Shown: positions 41,301 to 47,788 of the stretch, in pieces
Numbering within the stretch: the stretch's first letter is position 1
Layout of the letters: the number at the start of each line of letters is the position of its first letter
NCBI GenBank assembly: GCA_016699575.1
Contig: CP064979.1
Location: forward strand, 1,426,001 to 1,490,000
DNA from: Flavobacteriales bacterium
GTDB taxonomy: Bacteria; Bacteroidota; Bacteroidia; Flavobacteriales_F; PHOS-HE28
Direction: 5' to 3'
DNA length: 64,000 nucleotides
Position numbers and translations under genes: made by a program
The notes under the pieces: model-generated
What the model was told of the DNA's origin: nothing
What the model saw: only the letters and a program-made list of their open reading frames with translations
Databases searched by the model: none

Positions 41301-43581
41301 AGGTGCCGTTGCTCGCACCACCACCGGGGGCGGTCCATGTTCCGTTCCCGTTCGGGCCGTTGCCAAGCACGCTCAACAAACTGAACGAAGACCCGGTGCT
41401 GCAAACGGTAATGGTGCCGTCCGTACCGGCACGAGGTGCCTGGTTCTCGGTCACCGTCACAGTGGCTTGCGCGTCGGCGCAAGGCCCCGTGCCCTCCACG
41501 GTGTACGTGTAAACACCGGCCGGGTGGTTAACGTTCGCGGGGTCGTAGCTGCCCGAAGGGTGGTTGGTGCCGTTGGGCCGAACCCAACTACCTCCTGTTT
41601 GTGCATTGGGCCCCAGCAGTGGCAGCAACGGCGTTACGCCATCATCGCTGCAAACCGTGAGAGTTGCGCTCGCGCCTGCATTCGGCGTGGCAGTCACGTT
41701 CACGGTCACTGTCGCTTGGTCATTGGCGCACGGGGCCACGCCAGGTACGGTGTACGTGTACAGACCGGCCGCATCAATGGACGGGTCGAACGTGCTGCCA
41801 TGCGGTACAGCACCGGGTCCGGTCCATGTACCGTTGTTGTCAGGGTCTCCGGTGAGTGCGTCGAACAGGCTGAAGGCTGCGCCGTTGCTGCACACGTTCA
41901 CGGTTGCATTGCCCCCAGCGTCGGGGGCGGTGCTTACGCTAACGGTCACCGAGGCACTGGCGGGAGCACACGGGGCGGTTCCGTTGACCGTGTACGTATA
42001 CACGCCGGGCAGCATCGTGGCCGGATTGAAATTGCCAGTGGTGGCGCTTGGCCCGCTCCATGATCCACCTGCCTGCGGACTGCCTGAAAGCGTATTGAAC
42101 AAACTGAAGGTCGCGTCGTTGCTGCACTTACTGATGCTCACGTTGCCGCCCGCGTTCGGAGCTTGGTTCACGGTAACGGTCACCGTGCTCACCGCAGCCG
42201 CACATGGTGCTTGGCCTGGCACCGTGTAGGTGTATGCACCACCCACGTGCACCCCGGGGTTGAACGTGCCGCCGAACGCAGTGCCGCCCGGGGCGGTCCA
42301 TGTTCCATTGACGTCAGGAGTACCGCCCAGTTCATCGATCAATGCGAACTGGGCATCCGTGCTGCAAACCGTCACAGTACCGTTGGTGCCCGCGCTCGGT
42401 GCTTGGCGAACAGTGATCGTCAGCGTTGCGGTGGCATTGGCACAGGGCCCTGAACCTGTGACCGTGTATGTCCACGCACCAGCCGGGTCCGAAGCTGGAT
42501 TGAAATTCTGTCCCACATGCGCCGTTCCGTTCGGACGCGTCCATGTGCCGCCGGTCTGGGGATTGCCGCCGAGTTGCAAGCGCATATTGAAGGCGGCACC
42601 GTTGCTGCAAACCGTAATGCTCGCGTTGGTTCCTGCATTCGGAGCGGCCGTTTCCGAAACGGTTACCGTTGCCGTGGCATTGGGGCATGGCGGCAAGCCT
42701 ACGACCGTGTACGTATAAACACCCGGGGTGCTCGTGCCAGGAGTGTAAGTGCCGCTGACCGCTCCCCCGCCCGGACCGGTCCAGGTGCCCGTGTTGTTCG
42801 GGCTACCTCCCAGCAGCCCGAACAATGCGAAAGGCAGTTCGTTGCTGCACACGCTCACCGAGCCGTTCGTTCCCGCGCTCACCGCTTGGTTCTCCCCCAC
42901 CGTTACCGTGGCGCTGGCATCGGCACATGCCGTCCCTCCGTCCACGGTGTAGGTGAACACACCGGGTCCGTCCAAAGCGGGGTTGTAGGTTCCGCTGTGT
43001 GCGCCGCCTCCGGGAGCAGTCCAGGATCCACCCGCATCCGGGGTGCCTCCAAGAAGATTGAAAAGGCTGAAGCTCGCACTTGAGCTGCAAACCGTGGTCG
43101 AGCCATTCGAGCCCGCCTCCGGTGCGGTGTTGATGGAGGCGTTCCAGCCTGCGGCGGCGAACAATCCATCACTGGTCCAGTGGAAGGTGAGACAGCCGCC
43201 GGGGTTCGTGGCTGTAATGGTTTGTCCGGTGAGAGAAACAAGCCCGTTGCCGGTAGCCAAGACCGGGGCGCCGGTGGTGGCCCCGTCATGGATGACCAAC
43301 TGGTCGAAGATGCCCAACAGTTGTACGTTCCAGGAGATGAACGTTACGGAACTGGGCAACCCGCTGTTCGGTCCACCGCTGGGACAAAGAGTGGTGGTGT
43401 AGTCCTCGTTGTTCGAGTAATCACCACCGCTTCCACCACTGTCATAGAGGTTCCCTGAGCACGAGCTGATCGATGGCCCATCACTGATCAAAAAGGTCTG
43501 GGCGTCGGCCTGCGCCACCAGAACAACCGCCCCAACAGCGGCAAAGGCGGTTCGCAGGAAGGACGGACAGCCCGGCATCAT
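35317..43581 (-). CDS. Giant SprB-like adhesin: CUB-like domain, 30 repeats, CHU_C domain (2754 aa)
   Basis: A signal peptide ends near ADAQ (residue 28). Residues 30-150 form a CUB-like domain (ISSCSGNLYDSGG, FDQLVIHDGATTGAPVLATGNG). Residues about 151-2573 are 30 consecutive repeats of about 81 residues: 'APNAG....I.VCSN.A.F.L...L.G.P..GG.WT.PGG....G.F.PG....G.YTYTV.G.APC....A.VTV', each with two conserved Cys. The last 90 residues are a CHU_C domain (VPESFSPNGDDINEQFTI, FNRWGNEVYQ), the type B T9SS signal that needs PorP/SprF. By analogy with SprB it is a mobile cell-surface adhesin, possibly for gliding or attachment. No Ca-binding motifs stand out. Confidence 0.95.
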   Translation of the reverse strand: MMPGCPSFLRTAFAAVGAVVLVAQADAQTFLISDGPSISSCSGNLYDSGGSGGDYSNNEDYTTTLCPSGGPNSGLPSSVTFISWNVQLLGIFDQLVIHDGATTGAPVLATGNGLVSLTGQTITATNPGGCLTFHWTSDGLFAAAGWNASINTAPEAGSNGSTTVCSSSASFSLFNLLGGTPDAGGSWTAPGGGAHSGTYNPALDGPGVFTYTVDGGTACADASATVTVGENQAVSAGTNGSVSVCSNELPFALFGLLGGSPNNTGTWTGPGGGAVSGTYTPGTSTPGVYTYTVVGLPPCPNATATVTVSETAAPNAGTNASITVCSNGAAFNMRLQLGGNPQTGGTWTRPNGTAHVGQNFNPASDPAGAWTYTVTGSGPCANATATLTITVRQAPSAGTNGTVTVCSTDAQFALIDELGGTPDVNGTWTAPGGTAFGGTFNPGVHVGGAYTYTVPGQAPCAAAVSTVTVTVNQAPNAGGNVSISKCSNDATFSLFNTLSGSPQAGGSWSGPSATTGNFNPATMLPGVYTYTVNGTAPCAPASASVTVSVSTAPDAGGNATVNVCSNGAAFSLFDALTGDPDNNGTWTGPGAVPHGSTFDPSIDAAGLYTYTVPGVAPCANDQATVTVNVTATPNAGASATLTVCSDDGVTPLLPLLGPNAQTGGSWVRPNGTNHPSGSYDPANVNHPAGVYTYTVEGTGPCADAQATVTVTENQAPRAGTDGTITVCSTGSSFSLLSVLGNGPNGNGTWTAPGGGASNGTFVPGTSTAGQYRYVVIGLAPCDNDTAFATVNVVQPPNPGTNGAVTVCSNAAAFPLIAHLGGGPQPGGAWRNPNNQIVASGNYTPGTSVPGIYTYTVTGTAPCANDFATVTVTQVQAPNAGSNDSRTVCSNMPPVNLFQELNGNPQPGGTWSGPGGAHNGTFVPGTDPAGAYVYTVAGTAPCTSATATVTMNVQTAPNAGGDGDITVCEDVTFVDLFTAIVGAYDAGGTWVDLDNTNQLSGSVLNTGALSPGNYDFRYEVAGAGMCPDDHADIEVTVVQQLNAGNDGVDNACSTEAAVDLFDALSGVAQPGGTWTQLSGTPALNGGFFNASINGAGTFQFRYKLVGSATCPADSSTVTVNVTLGPNAGTNGALSICSNSAPQSLFNLLGNSPGAGGAWNGPGGNMNGIYDPAVNVSGTYTYTLQGSPPCQADQATVLVSETAAPNAGQSNAITICSNAAPFSMRDSLNGSPATNGTWVGPGGSSVGNTFVPGVSAQGAYTYTVPGTAPCGNVSTTLTITISNAPFAGNDASYTTCSSASPFVMVSLLGGNAQLGGTWTAPGGGAFSGIYDPSIHDPGVYTYTVPGLAPCGSDQSTLEIFENEASDAGGSNAVTVCSNGGSVNLFDSLGGTPDANGTWTAPGGGAFSGTFVPSQNPAGTYTYTVPGQTPCSADVSTIDVELNTAPNAGIGSSTVICSDQQSFLLTDLITGEQPGGTWTAPGGGNFNGLFIPGSSTPGTYTYTLTGAQPCAAATSTVTVNVNPAPNAGQDGTLTVCSTSGSVNLLTVLTGEQGGGTWTRPGGTPHSGILLPGSNPSGVYTYTVPGLAPCTADVSIVTVTINPAPNAGINNDTTICDNGAPFVLFGLLNGTPTSGGTWTDPSSDVNPGIYIPGPNAEPGVYMYTVTGLAPCAAAQATVTIIQYAAPDAGTDNTITICSDEPAFQMTDELIGDPDNGGAWTAPGGGGASGTYQPGVSPAGAYTYFIDGSTPCPDDQSTLTIIENTAPNAGISSAVLVCSNEPAFLLIDRLAGTPMQGGTWSGGTNGLFIPGTTPAGTYTYTVNGVFPCGTAQASVQVTEIPAANAGADGALTACVDDPSIDLFSGLGGTPQLGGAWTDDDNTGQLNNGVFDASGIAPGNYQFTYTVAGAGPCADDVSVVTVEIVNALNAGNNSTADVCDSETNVNLIALLNGNPQAGGVWLDLDNTGALINGVFNAVQAGQGTYAFRYRLGLGSLCAADSADLTVTVVDGPNAGNDDAVQLCGSGGSYNLNQGLGPGADGNGQWYTPSLVPHAPSLDPAVDPAGEWIYVVPAVGGCVADTSTTTVGISTAPNAGAPGSITVCDDAAPFALTTVLVGEDAGGSWLGPGSVPHSGVYNPAIDAPGIYVYTVTGQVPCAPAVSTVTVTENQAPNSGSNGSTNTCTNAAPFSLVTVLTGNPNSGGQWFGPDGLSHSATFDPAVDTTGTYTYVTIGSAPCVNDTATVFVQNTSAPDAGDDATVDACQSEICVDLLDALLGTPDATGVWEDLSATGAISGNCFNATQVALGQYVFRYVVPSAGICAPDTNYVFVNVVIGANPGVGDTLTVCGGLTAFDLFPTLTGDPDAGGVWADVFGTGTLTGSQVNVSELPPGGPYPFSYTVTSTACGDVSTLVHISPTSGFPDPGGDSSIVVCTTGAVFAMADLLAGSPMNGGVWTAPGGGNSNGNFNPAVDPAGDYTYTIAGTAPCADSSATLTIVVNQLPDAGTNGQLLTCDSATALILFAGLNGTPQIGGTWNDVDNTGGLSGGTFDATGVVPGEYDFLYTVDVEACGSDNATVKVTVVDGVEVISVVTECNEEERTYTVSFTITNGDPASYVVEGVEGTISAGPPYVFTSAPIINSADYAITVDDQFGCGAKSISGGSPCEYQDDVFVPESFSPNGDDINEQFTIPGIEGFPRNTIVIFNRWGNEVYQATGYDNDNIVWDGTSNSAAIPGDLPAGTYYYILELTPGAEALRGFVYLNR
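35863..43131. repeat. 30 tandem repeats encoding about 81-residue adhesin modules
   Basis: Average unit is about 242 bp. Two subtypes are visible: A (YTYTV...PC) and B (LDNT...FNA...FRY), the latter at positions 11, 12, 22, 23, 27, 28 and 30. Repeats 11-14 match 22-25 in order, suggesting a past duplication of an 11-unit block. Confidence 0.85.
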
Positions 43582-43621
43582 TGGGTTAGCGACGTTATCA
43601 ACAGCTTGTTGAAAAGGGGCG

Positions 43622-43629
43622 CCAAGATA
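43622..43629 (-). promoter_or_regulatory. -7 promoter element for the giant adhesin operon
   Basis: The minus strand reads TATCTTGG, 40 bases before the ATG at 43581. Confidence 0.45.
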
Positions 43630-43738
43630 GAGAGACCGCTGGCGGGCGAGGGTAGACGGCAGTCAGCCCTTCAGCGTGGCCCGACGGAAGTCCGATCCGT
43701 ATCGACATACTGCGTTGGACCGGTGTCGGACCGATCGG

Positions 43739-44680
43739 TCACCCGTTCATCGGACGACACAGATAATAGGTGCTCGTATCACCCCGGCCTTCTTTGTTCA
43801 GCACAGCTGCGCGTTGTTTGAAGCGTCGTAGTTCGCGTTCCGTGAACCGGAGCCTCCCGTCACCCAGCCGTAATCCCTTCAGGTAGGTCTCGCTCCCGGT
43901 GAACTGGAACTCCGACGAGTCGTTGATTGCGGCTACCCACGCCAGATCGGCTGCCTCGACCAGCCTTCTCATGCTGCGGTCGGTATGTAGAAAGAAGTGG
44001 CGTGGAGCATCCAGTTGCACCCAATTGGTGCCATAATGCTCCCATGCCCATGAGCCGGCCACCGGTATCCGGATCATAGCATGGCCACCCGGCGCAAGCA
44101 ACTCCCTTATCCGCTTCAGTGTGGCCAATGGATCGGGCATGTGTTCGAACGCATGGTTCAACATCACGAGGTCGAAAGGACCTGTGATGCCCTGCACATC
44201 GGTTCTGCGAATGATGCATCCCGGAGCGAATGCGATGTCCGCAGCGATGAAGGGATCGGCCCCGGTCAAATGGCGGAAGCCATACCGGTGAAGGTCGCGC
44301 AGCAAGGAACCATTGCCGCAGCCGATGTCCAAGATCCGCGCATTCCAGCGCCAGGCATCGCTCCGCATCCAAGCGAACGCACCAGTGCGCCCAACAACCC
44401 AACGACCGAGCAGCCCACGACCGGTCATGCGATAGTTGATCGCGCGCCGGGCCACCGCATCCTTTATTGCCGATACTGGCCCGGTGGAGTGACCCGGGTT
44501 GAAGCTGTAATAGTCCTTGGGGTAATAGCGCCCGAGGTCCGAAGGCGGATCGAGCAGTTGAAGGCATCCGCAAGCGCCGCACTCCAAGTAGTGGAAACGC
44601 CCACCGAAGCCCAGCATGCGCTCGGTCGCTTCGTGCACACGGTTGCCGTCGGCATTGCCGCAAATGGAACAGGGCTGCAT
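43739..44680 (-). CDS. SAM-dependent methyltransferase with N-terminal zinc-binding segment
   Basis: The start at 44680 gives MQPCSICGNADG; a longer upstream frame looks non-coding. Two CxxC pairs (CSIC and CGAC) form a likely zinc ribbon. The Rossmann-like class I methyltransferase core has motif I ILDIGCGNGSLL, then GADPFIAADIA, FDLVMLNHAFEHMPDP and LLAPGGHAMIRIP. This layout (zinc ribbon plus Methyltransf_11/23) is frequent among sugar or glycan-modifying methyltransferases. The substrate is unknown. It is divergent from the Kelch gene at 44792. Confidence 0.85.
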   Translation of the reverse strand: MQPCSICGNADGNRVHEATERMLGFGGRFHYLECGACGCLQLLDPPSDLGRYYPKDYYSFNPGHSTGPVSAIKDAVARRAINYRMTGRGLLGRWVVGRTGAFAWMRSDAWRWNARILDIGCGNGSLLRDLHRYGFRHLTGADPFIAADIAFAPGCIIRRTDVQGITGPFDLVMLNHAFEHMPDPLATLKRIRELLAPGGHAMIRIPVAGSWAWEHYGTNWVQLDAPRHFFLHTDRSMRRLVEAADLAWVAAINDSSEFQFTGSETYLKGLRLGDGRLRFTERELRRFKQRAAVLNKEGRGDTSTYYLCRPMNG

Positions 44681-44779
44681 TCGGAAAAAGTGACGCAAGC
44701 AACCACCGTAGCGTCCGCCCGGCCGGGCACGATGGCACGAACGGTCAACAGCTCGGTGCTGAACGGAAGTAGAGGCGCT

Positions 44780-44787
44780 TAGTTTCG
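44780..44787 (+). promoter_or_regulatory. -7 promoter element for the Kelch T9SS gene
   Basis: TAGTTTCG ends 4 bases before the ATG at 44792, which would give an almost leaderless mRNA. Confidence 0.45.
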
Positions 44788-44791
44788 GGGC

Positions 44792-45988
44792 ATGCGTGCA
44801 TTGGTGGTTCCGCTGGCATTGATGGGCACGCACGGCTTTGCCCAGCCATGGCAGCAGCTTGCCGATTTTCCCGGGACGACAAGAGACGATGCGGCGGCGT
44901 TTGTCGTCGGTCAGGTCGCGTATGTGGGTTCAGGCCTCGGTGTTGGCTGGGTGCTTGAGAGTGATTGGTACTCCTACTCGTACAATACTGAACAATGGCA
45001 GCCCATAGCTGCGCTGCCCGCGTCACCGAGGCAATACGCAACTGGATTCAGCTTGGGCGACACGGGCTACGTGTTCGGTGGTTTGGATACTGCCGGAGCA
45101 GTGAATGAACTTTGGGCGTTCATACCAAGCCTCAACACATGGGAGCAACGTGCATCGTTGCCTGGATCCGGGCGTTATGCATGCACCTCCCCCCTTGCAG
45201 GCTACATAGCGTGCGGCATCAGGGACGATGGAACAACGACCAATGAGCTATGGCACTATGATGCGGCCCTTGACCAATGGACACAGAAGGCTACCCTGCC
45301 TGGTATACCGCGGCACAGAGCAGCAGGTGCTGGGGTTCTTTTCGGGACAGAATACGGTTATGTCCTAGGTGGAGCGGACAGTCTTTGGACACCCTTGGCG
45401 GATTGTTGGCAATACGACCCCGGGCTTGATGCTTGGTCGCCGATACAGGACCTGCCGGAAGCGAGGTACGGTGGAGCGGCATTCTGGGGGGGCTTGTCCG
45501 GGGGCTTGCAGTACATGTTCGGCGTTACCAATGGCGGCGTCTTCCGCAATTTCGGGTTCCACTTCAATGGGAACGCATGGAGCCCCAGTGATCCATTTCC
45601 TTGGACGCGCAAAGGTCTCGTCGCGGTCAGTGGAGCAGGGCAGCTTGCTGGTGGTGGCTACCTGCTGGAGTTCTTCGGCACTGGCATAGACAGCACACTG
45701 ACCAGGAGGGGTGATTGGTGGGGCCTTGCTTGGGAAGAAGGTGTTGAAGAGGGCTCGTTTGGAATGTTGAGCATCCATCCGAATCCAAGCCATGGTGTTG
45801 TGCGCATCGCACTGCTCAACAACCAAGAAGTACAACTTACTGTGCGCGATGCCCGTGGTGCCGTCGTCCGCATTGACCAGACCTTCGGACCAACAACCAT
45901 TGACATGAGCGACCAACCTCCGGGGCTCTATACCGTGGAAGCGCTCGGCGAGGGCTTTCGCGCAAGAGCCCGCTGGGTCAAACTCTAA
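44792..45988 (+). CDS. Secreted Kelch-repeat protein with T9SS sorting domain (398 aa)
   Basis: The signal peptide is short (MRALVVPLALMGTHGFAQ). About six Kelch-type blades follow, each with 'GY/..GG....' and a 'Y....D.W' end: WYSYSYNTEQWQPIAALP, GYVFGGLDTAGAVNELWAF, LWHYDAALDQWTQKATLP, CWQYDPGLDAWSPIQDLP. The final 75 residues (LSIHPNPSHGVVRIAL to ARWVKL) are a T9SS sorting domain. Kelch propellers are binding scaffolds; the ligand is unknown. Base composition is slightly lower in GC than the neighbours. Confidence 0.87.
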   Translation: MRALVVPLALMGTHGFAQPWQQLADFPGTTRDDAAAFVVGQVAYVGSGLGVGWVLESDWYSYSYNTEQWQPIAALPASPRQYATGFSLGDTGYVFGGLDTAGAVNELWAFIPSLNTWEQRASLPGSGRYACTSPLAGYIACGIRDDGTTTNELWHYDAALDQWTQKATLPGIPRHRAAGAGVLFGTEYGYVLGGADSLWTPLADCWQYDPGLDAWSPIQDLPEARYGGAAFWGGLSGGLQYMFGVTNGGVFRNFGFHFNGNAWSPSDPFPWTRKGLVAVSGAGQLAGGGYLLEFFGTGIDSTLTRRGDWWGLAWEEGVEEGSFGMLSIHPNPSHGVVRIALLNNQEVQLTVRDARGAVVRIDQTFGPTTIDMSDQPPGLYTVEALGEGFRARARWVKL

Positions 45989-46012
45989 TCCACCGCGTTC
46001 CTTAGCTTGGCA

Positions 46013-46020
46013 ACGATCAA
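46013..46020 (+). promoter_or_regulatory. -7 promoter element for the Rieske gene
   Basis: TAGCTTGG lies 17 bases before the ATG at 46038. Confidence 0.4.
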
Positions 46021-46037
46021 CCCAACAACCTCTGACC

Positions 46038-46466
46038 ATGGACCGCCGCAAATTCATCCTCGACAGTTGCCGCGCTTGTGCTGCTTTGGCCGCTGTGCCC
46101 GCTATCGCTTCACTTGAAAGCTGCGGAGGAAGCAAAAGCGTTTCGTACGAACCAGCGGCGGGTAGTCGCACCATCGATATCCCGCTCACCCAGTTCGGCG
46201 GTGCCGCGTTCACAGTGATCAAGAGCAAAGCCGTTGGCGACGATCTGATCATTGCCAAACAGCCCGATGGTAGCTACAAAGCGCTGGTGAAGCGCTGTAC
46301 ACACAAGGGTGGCCCGGTGAACGTGGACGGCACCGATCTGAAGTGCAGCTGGCACGGTAGCCGCTTCAGCATGAGCGGCACGGTTGTGACCGGTCCGGCG
46401 AGCACGCCGCTGAAGACCTACCCTGCACGCCTGGAGGGCGATGTGGTGAAGGTGGACCTTGGTTGA
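46038..46466 (+). CDS. Rieske [2Fe-2S] protein with Tat-like signal
   Basis: The 142 residues begin MDRRKFILDSCRACAALAAVPA, a twin-arginine-like signal (DRRKFIL) with possible lipid anchor at SLESCG. The Rieske cluster ligands are both present: CTHKGG (Cys-x-His) and CSWHGSRF (Cys-xx-His). The short domain, without a cytochrome b partner gene nearby, resembles the small ubiquinol-cytochrome c reductase-like or arsenite oxidase-type Rieske proteins of Bacteroidota. Its electron partner is unknown. A long inverted repeat follows the stop. Confidence 0.9.
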   Translation: MDRRKFILDSCRACAALAAVPAIASLESCGGSKSVSYEPAAGSRTIDIPLTQFGGAAFTVIKSKAVGDDLIIAKQPDGSYKALVKRCTHKGGPVNVDGTDLKCSWHGSRFSMSGTVVTGPASTPLKTYPARLEGDVVKVDLG

Positions 46467-46474
46467 GTTTCCCC

Positions 46475-46553
46475 CGCAACGGCGCAACGAACGCAGCGCC
46501 AAGCTCGCCACGACTGAACGTGACGGAACCGTTGCGTTCGTTGCGCCGTTGCG
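46475..46553. repeat. 21-bp inverted repeat built of CGCAACGN octamers after the Rieske gene
   Basis: 46475-46495 and 46533-46553 are perfect inverted arms with a 37-base loop. The left arm is made of octamers CGCAACGG, CGCAACGA and a partial third. A related octamer run lies at 48806-48840. No U-tract follows, so simple termination is not certain. Confidence 0.85.
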
Positions 46554-46581
46554 GTTGGTCTCGCCCTCCCGCCACGGTAAC

Positions 46582-46589
46582 TACTTTCG
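46582..46589 (+). promoter_or_regulatory. -7 promoter element for hpt
   Basis: TACTTTCG lies 16 bases before the ATG at 46606, just after the inverted repeat. Confidence 0.5.
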
Positions 46590-46605
46590 GCCGCTCCAAA
46601 AGAGC

Positions 46606-47145
46606 ATGGCCCGCGTTCAACTGCACGATAAGTTCTTCGAGCCCTTCATCAGCGAGGCCGAGGTGAACGCCGCCGTGGACAAGCTGGCGGTTGAGATCGC
46701 CGCGAAGTACAAGGACAAGCGCCCGCTCTTTTTGGGCGTGCTCAACGGGGCTTTCTTCTTCGCTGCTGAACTGATGAAGCGCCTCGACATCGAGTGCGAG
46801 ATCAGCTTCGTGAAAGTGGCCAGCTACCATGGCACCAGCAGCAGCGGAACGGTGACGCAACTGATCGGCCTCACCGAACGGGTGGAAGGCCGCCACGTTG
46901 TCGTTCTTGAGGACATCGTCGATACCGGCGGCACGGTGGAGCACATCATGCGGTCGCTGAGCGAGCACCATCCGGCCAGCATCAGCGTTGCGGCCCTGCT
47001 CTTCAAGCCGGACGCCTACAAGAAGAACATCGCCATTGAGCACGTGGCCCTGCGGATACCCAACGCGTTCGTGGTGGGCAGTGGCCTCGACCACGATGGA
47101 CTTGGCCGCAACCTGCGCGGCATTCATCGCATAACGGAACCGTGA
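46606..47145 (+). CDS. hpt: Hypoxanthine phosphoribosyltransferase
   Basis: The start at 46606 (MARVQLHDKFFEPFI) matches the family and follows a promoter-like element; longer in-frame versions would run through the inverted repeat. The PRPP-binding motif is VVVLEDIVDTGGT, the flexible loop contains SYHGTSSSG, and the C-terminal active-site region has IPNAFVVGSGLDHDG. The enzyme salvages hypoxanthine (and often guanine) to IMP/GMP in the cytoplasm. At 179 residues it is complete. Its stop overlaps the adk start by one base (TGATG). Confidence 0.96.
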   Translation: MARVQLHDKFFEPFISEAEVNAAVDKLAVEIAAKYKDKRPLFLGVLNGAFFFAAELMKRLDIECEISFVKVASYHGTSSSGTVTQLIGLTERVEGRHVVVLEDIVDTGGTVEHIMRSLSEHHPASISVAALLFKPDAYKKNIAIEHVALRIPNAFVVGSGLDHDGLGRNLRGIHRITEP

Positions 47146-47720
47146 TGAGCAAGAAACTGAACATCGTCCTTTTCGGTCCGCCCGGCGCGGGGAAGGGAAC
47201 GCAGAGCACCTTCCTGATCGAGCGATACGGCTTGGTTCATCTCAGCACGGGCGATCTCTTGCGCGCCGAGATCGCGGCTGAAACAGAGCTGGGACTGCGC
47301 GCGCAGGGCATCATGAGCCAGGGTGAACTGGTGAGCGACGACATCGTCATCGGCATGATCCGCAACAAGATCGACGCGAACGGCGACGCCAAGGGCTTCA
47401 TCTTCGACGGCTTCCCGCGCACCAAAGCGCAGGCGGAAGCGCTGGATGCGCTGCTTGAACCCAACGGCAATCCCATCACGATGATGCTCGCCTTGGAAGT
47501 GCCCGAGGCAGAACTCGTGAAGCGGTTGATCGGTCGCGGTGCCACCAGTGGCCGCGCGGACGACAAGGACGAGAGCGTGATCCGCAACCGGATCCGCGAG
47601 TACGAAAGCAAGACCGCACCCCTGAAGGACTACTACACCGCGCAAGGCAAATTCAAAGGCATTGACGGACTTGGGTCTGTGGAAGAGATCACTCAACGCC
47701 TAGTGAAAGCGATCGGCTGA
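47145..47720 (+). CDS. adk: Adenylate kinase
   Basis: The ATG at 47145 gives MSKKLNIVLFGPPGAGKGTQS; a GTG one codon upstream would add a spurious residue. The P-loop is GPPGAGKGT, followed by LSTGDLLR, IFDGFPRTKAQAEAL and a short LID (RLIGRGATSGRADDKDESVIRNRI) without zinc Cys residues. It converts ATP + AMP to 2 ADP. The 191-residue length is typical of short-LID adenylate kinases in Bacteroidota. It is coupled to hpt and followed by an octamer repeat array before obgE. Confidence 0.97.
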   Translation: MSKKLNIVLFGPPGAGKGTQSTFLIERYGLVHLSTGDLLRAEIAAETELGLRAQGIMSQGELVSDDIVIGMIRNKIDANGDAKGFIFDGFPRTKAQAEALDALLEPNGNPITMMLALEVPEAELVKRLIGRGATSGRADDKDESVIRNRIREYESKTAPLKDYYTAQGKFKGIDGLGSVEEITQRLVKAIG

Positions 47721-47726
47721 TACGAA

Positions 47727-47786
47727 CATGTGACCATGTTGCCATGCGACCATGAGCACATGACCACATGGACACATGAGCACATG
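47727..47786 (+). repeat. Eight CATG tetramers at exact 8-bp spacing before obgE
   Basis: CATG begins at 47727, 47735, 47743, 47751, 47759, 47767, 47775 and 47783, each separated by a four-base spacer that varies (tgac, ttgc, cgac, agca, acca, gaca, agca). The last copy ends 2 bases before the obgE ATG. The array sits between adk and obgE in the likely transcript leader. Confidence 0.92.
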
Positions 47787-47788
47787 GA

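Noticed and set aside
40159..42063. Plus-strand frame of 634 codons inside the giant adhesin
   Set aside because: The repeat structure of the minus-strand adhesin explains it; the antisense translation only mirrors the repeat period.
35863..43131. CRISPR-like or satellite array because of strong repetition
   Set aside because: The repeats are about 242 bp, coding and in one frame; they encode protein modules, without spacers or short direct repeats.
43715..43745. Palindrome ACCGATCGGT upstream of the methyltransferase stop as an operator
   Set aside because: It lies at the 3' side of a minus-strand gene and in a GC-rich stretch where a 10-bp palindrome is not striking.
47142..47144. GTG start for adk one codon upstream of ATG
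   Set aside because: It would only add a Met before MSKKLNIVLFG, and the TGATG overlap at 47143-47147 is a common coupling form.
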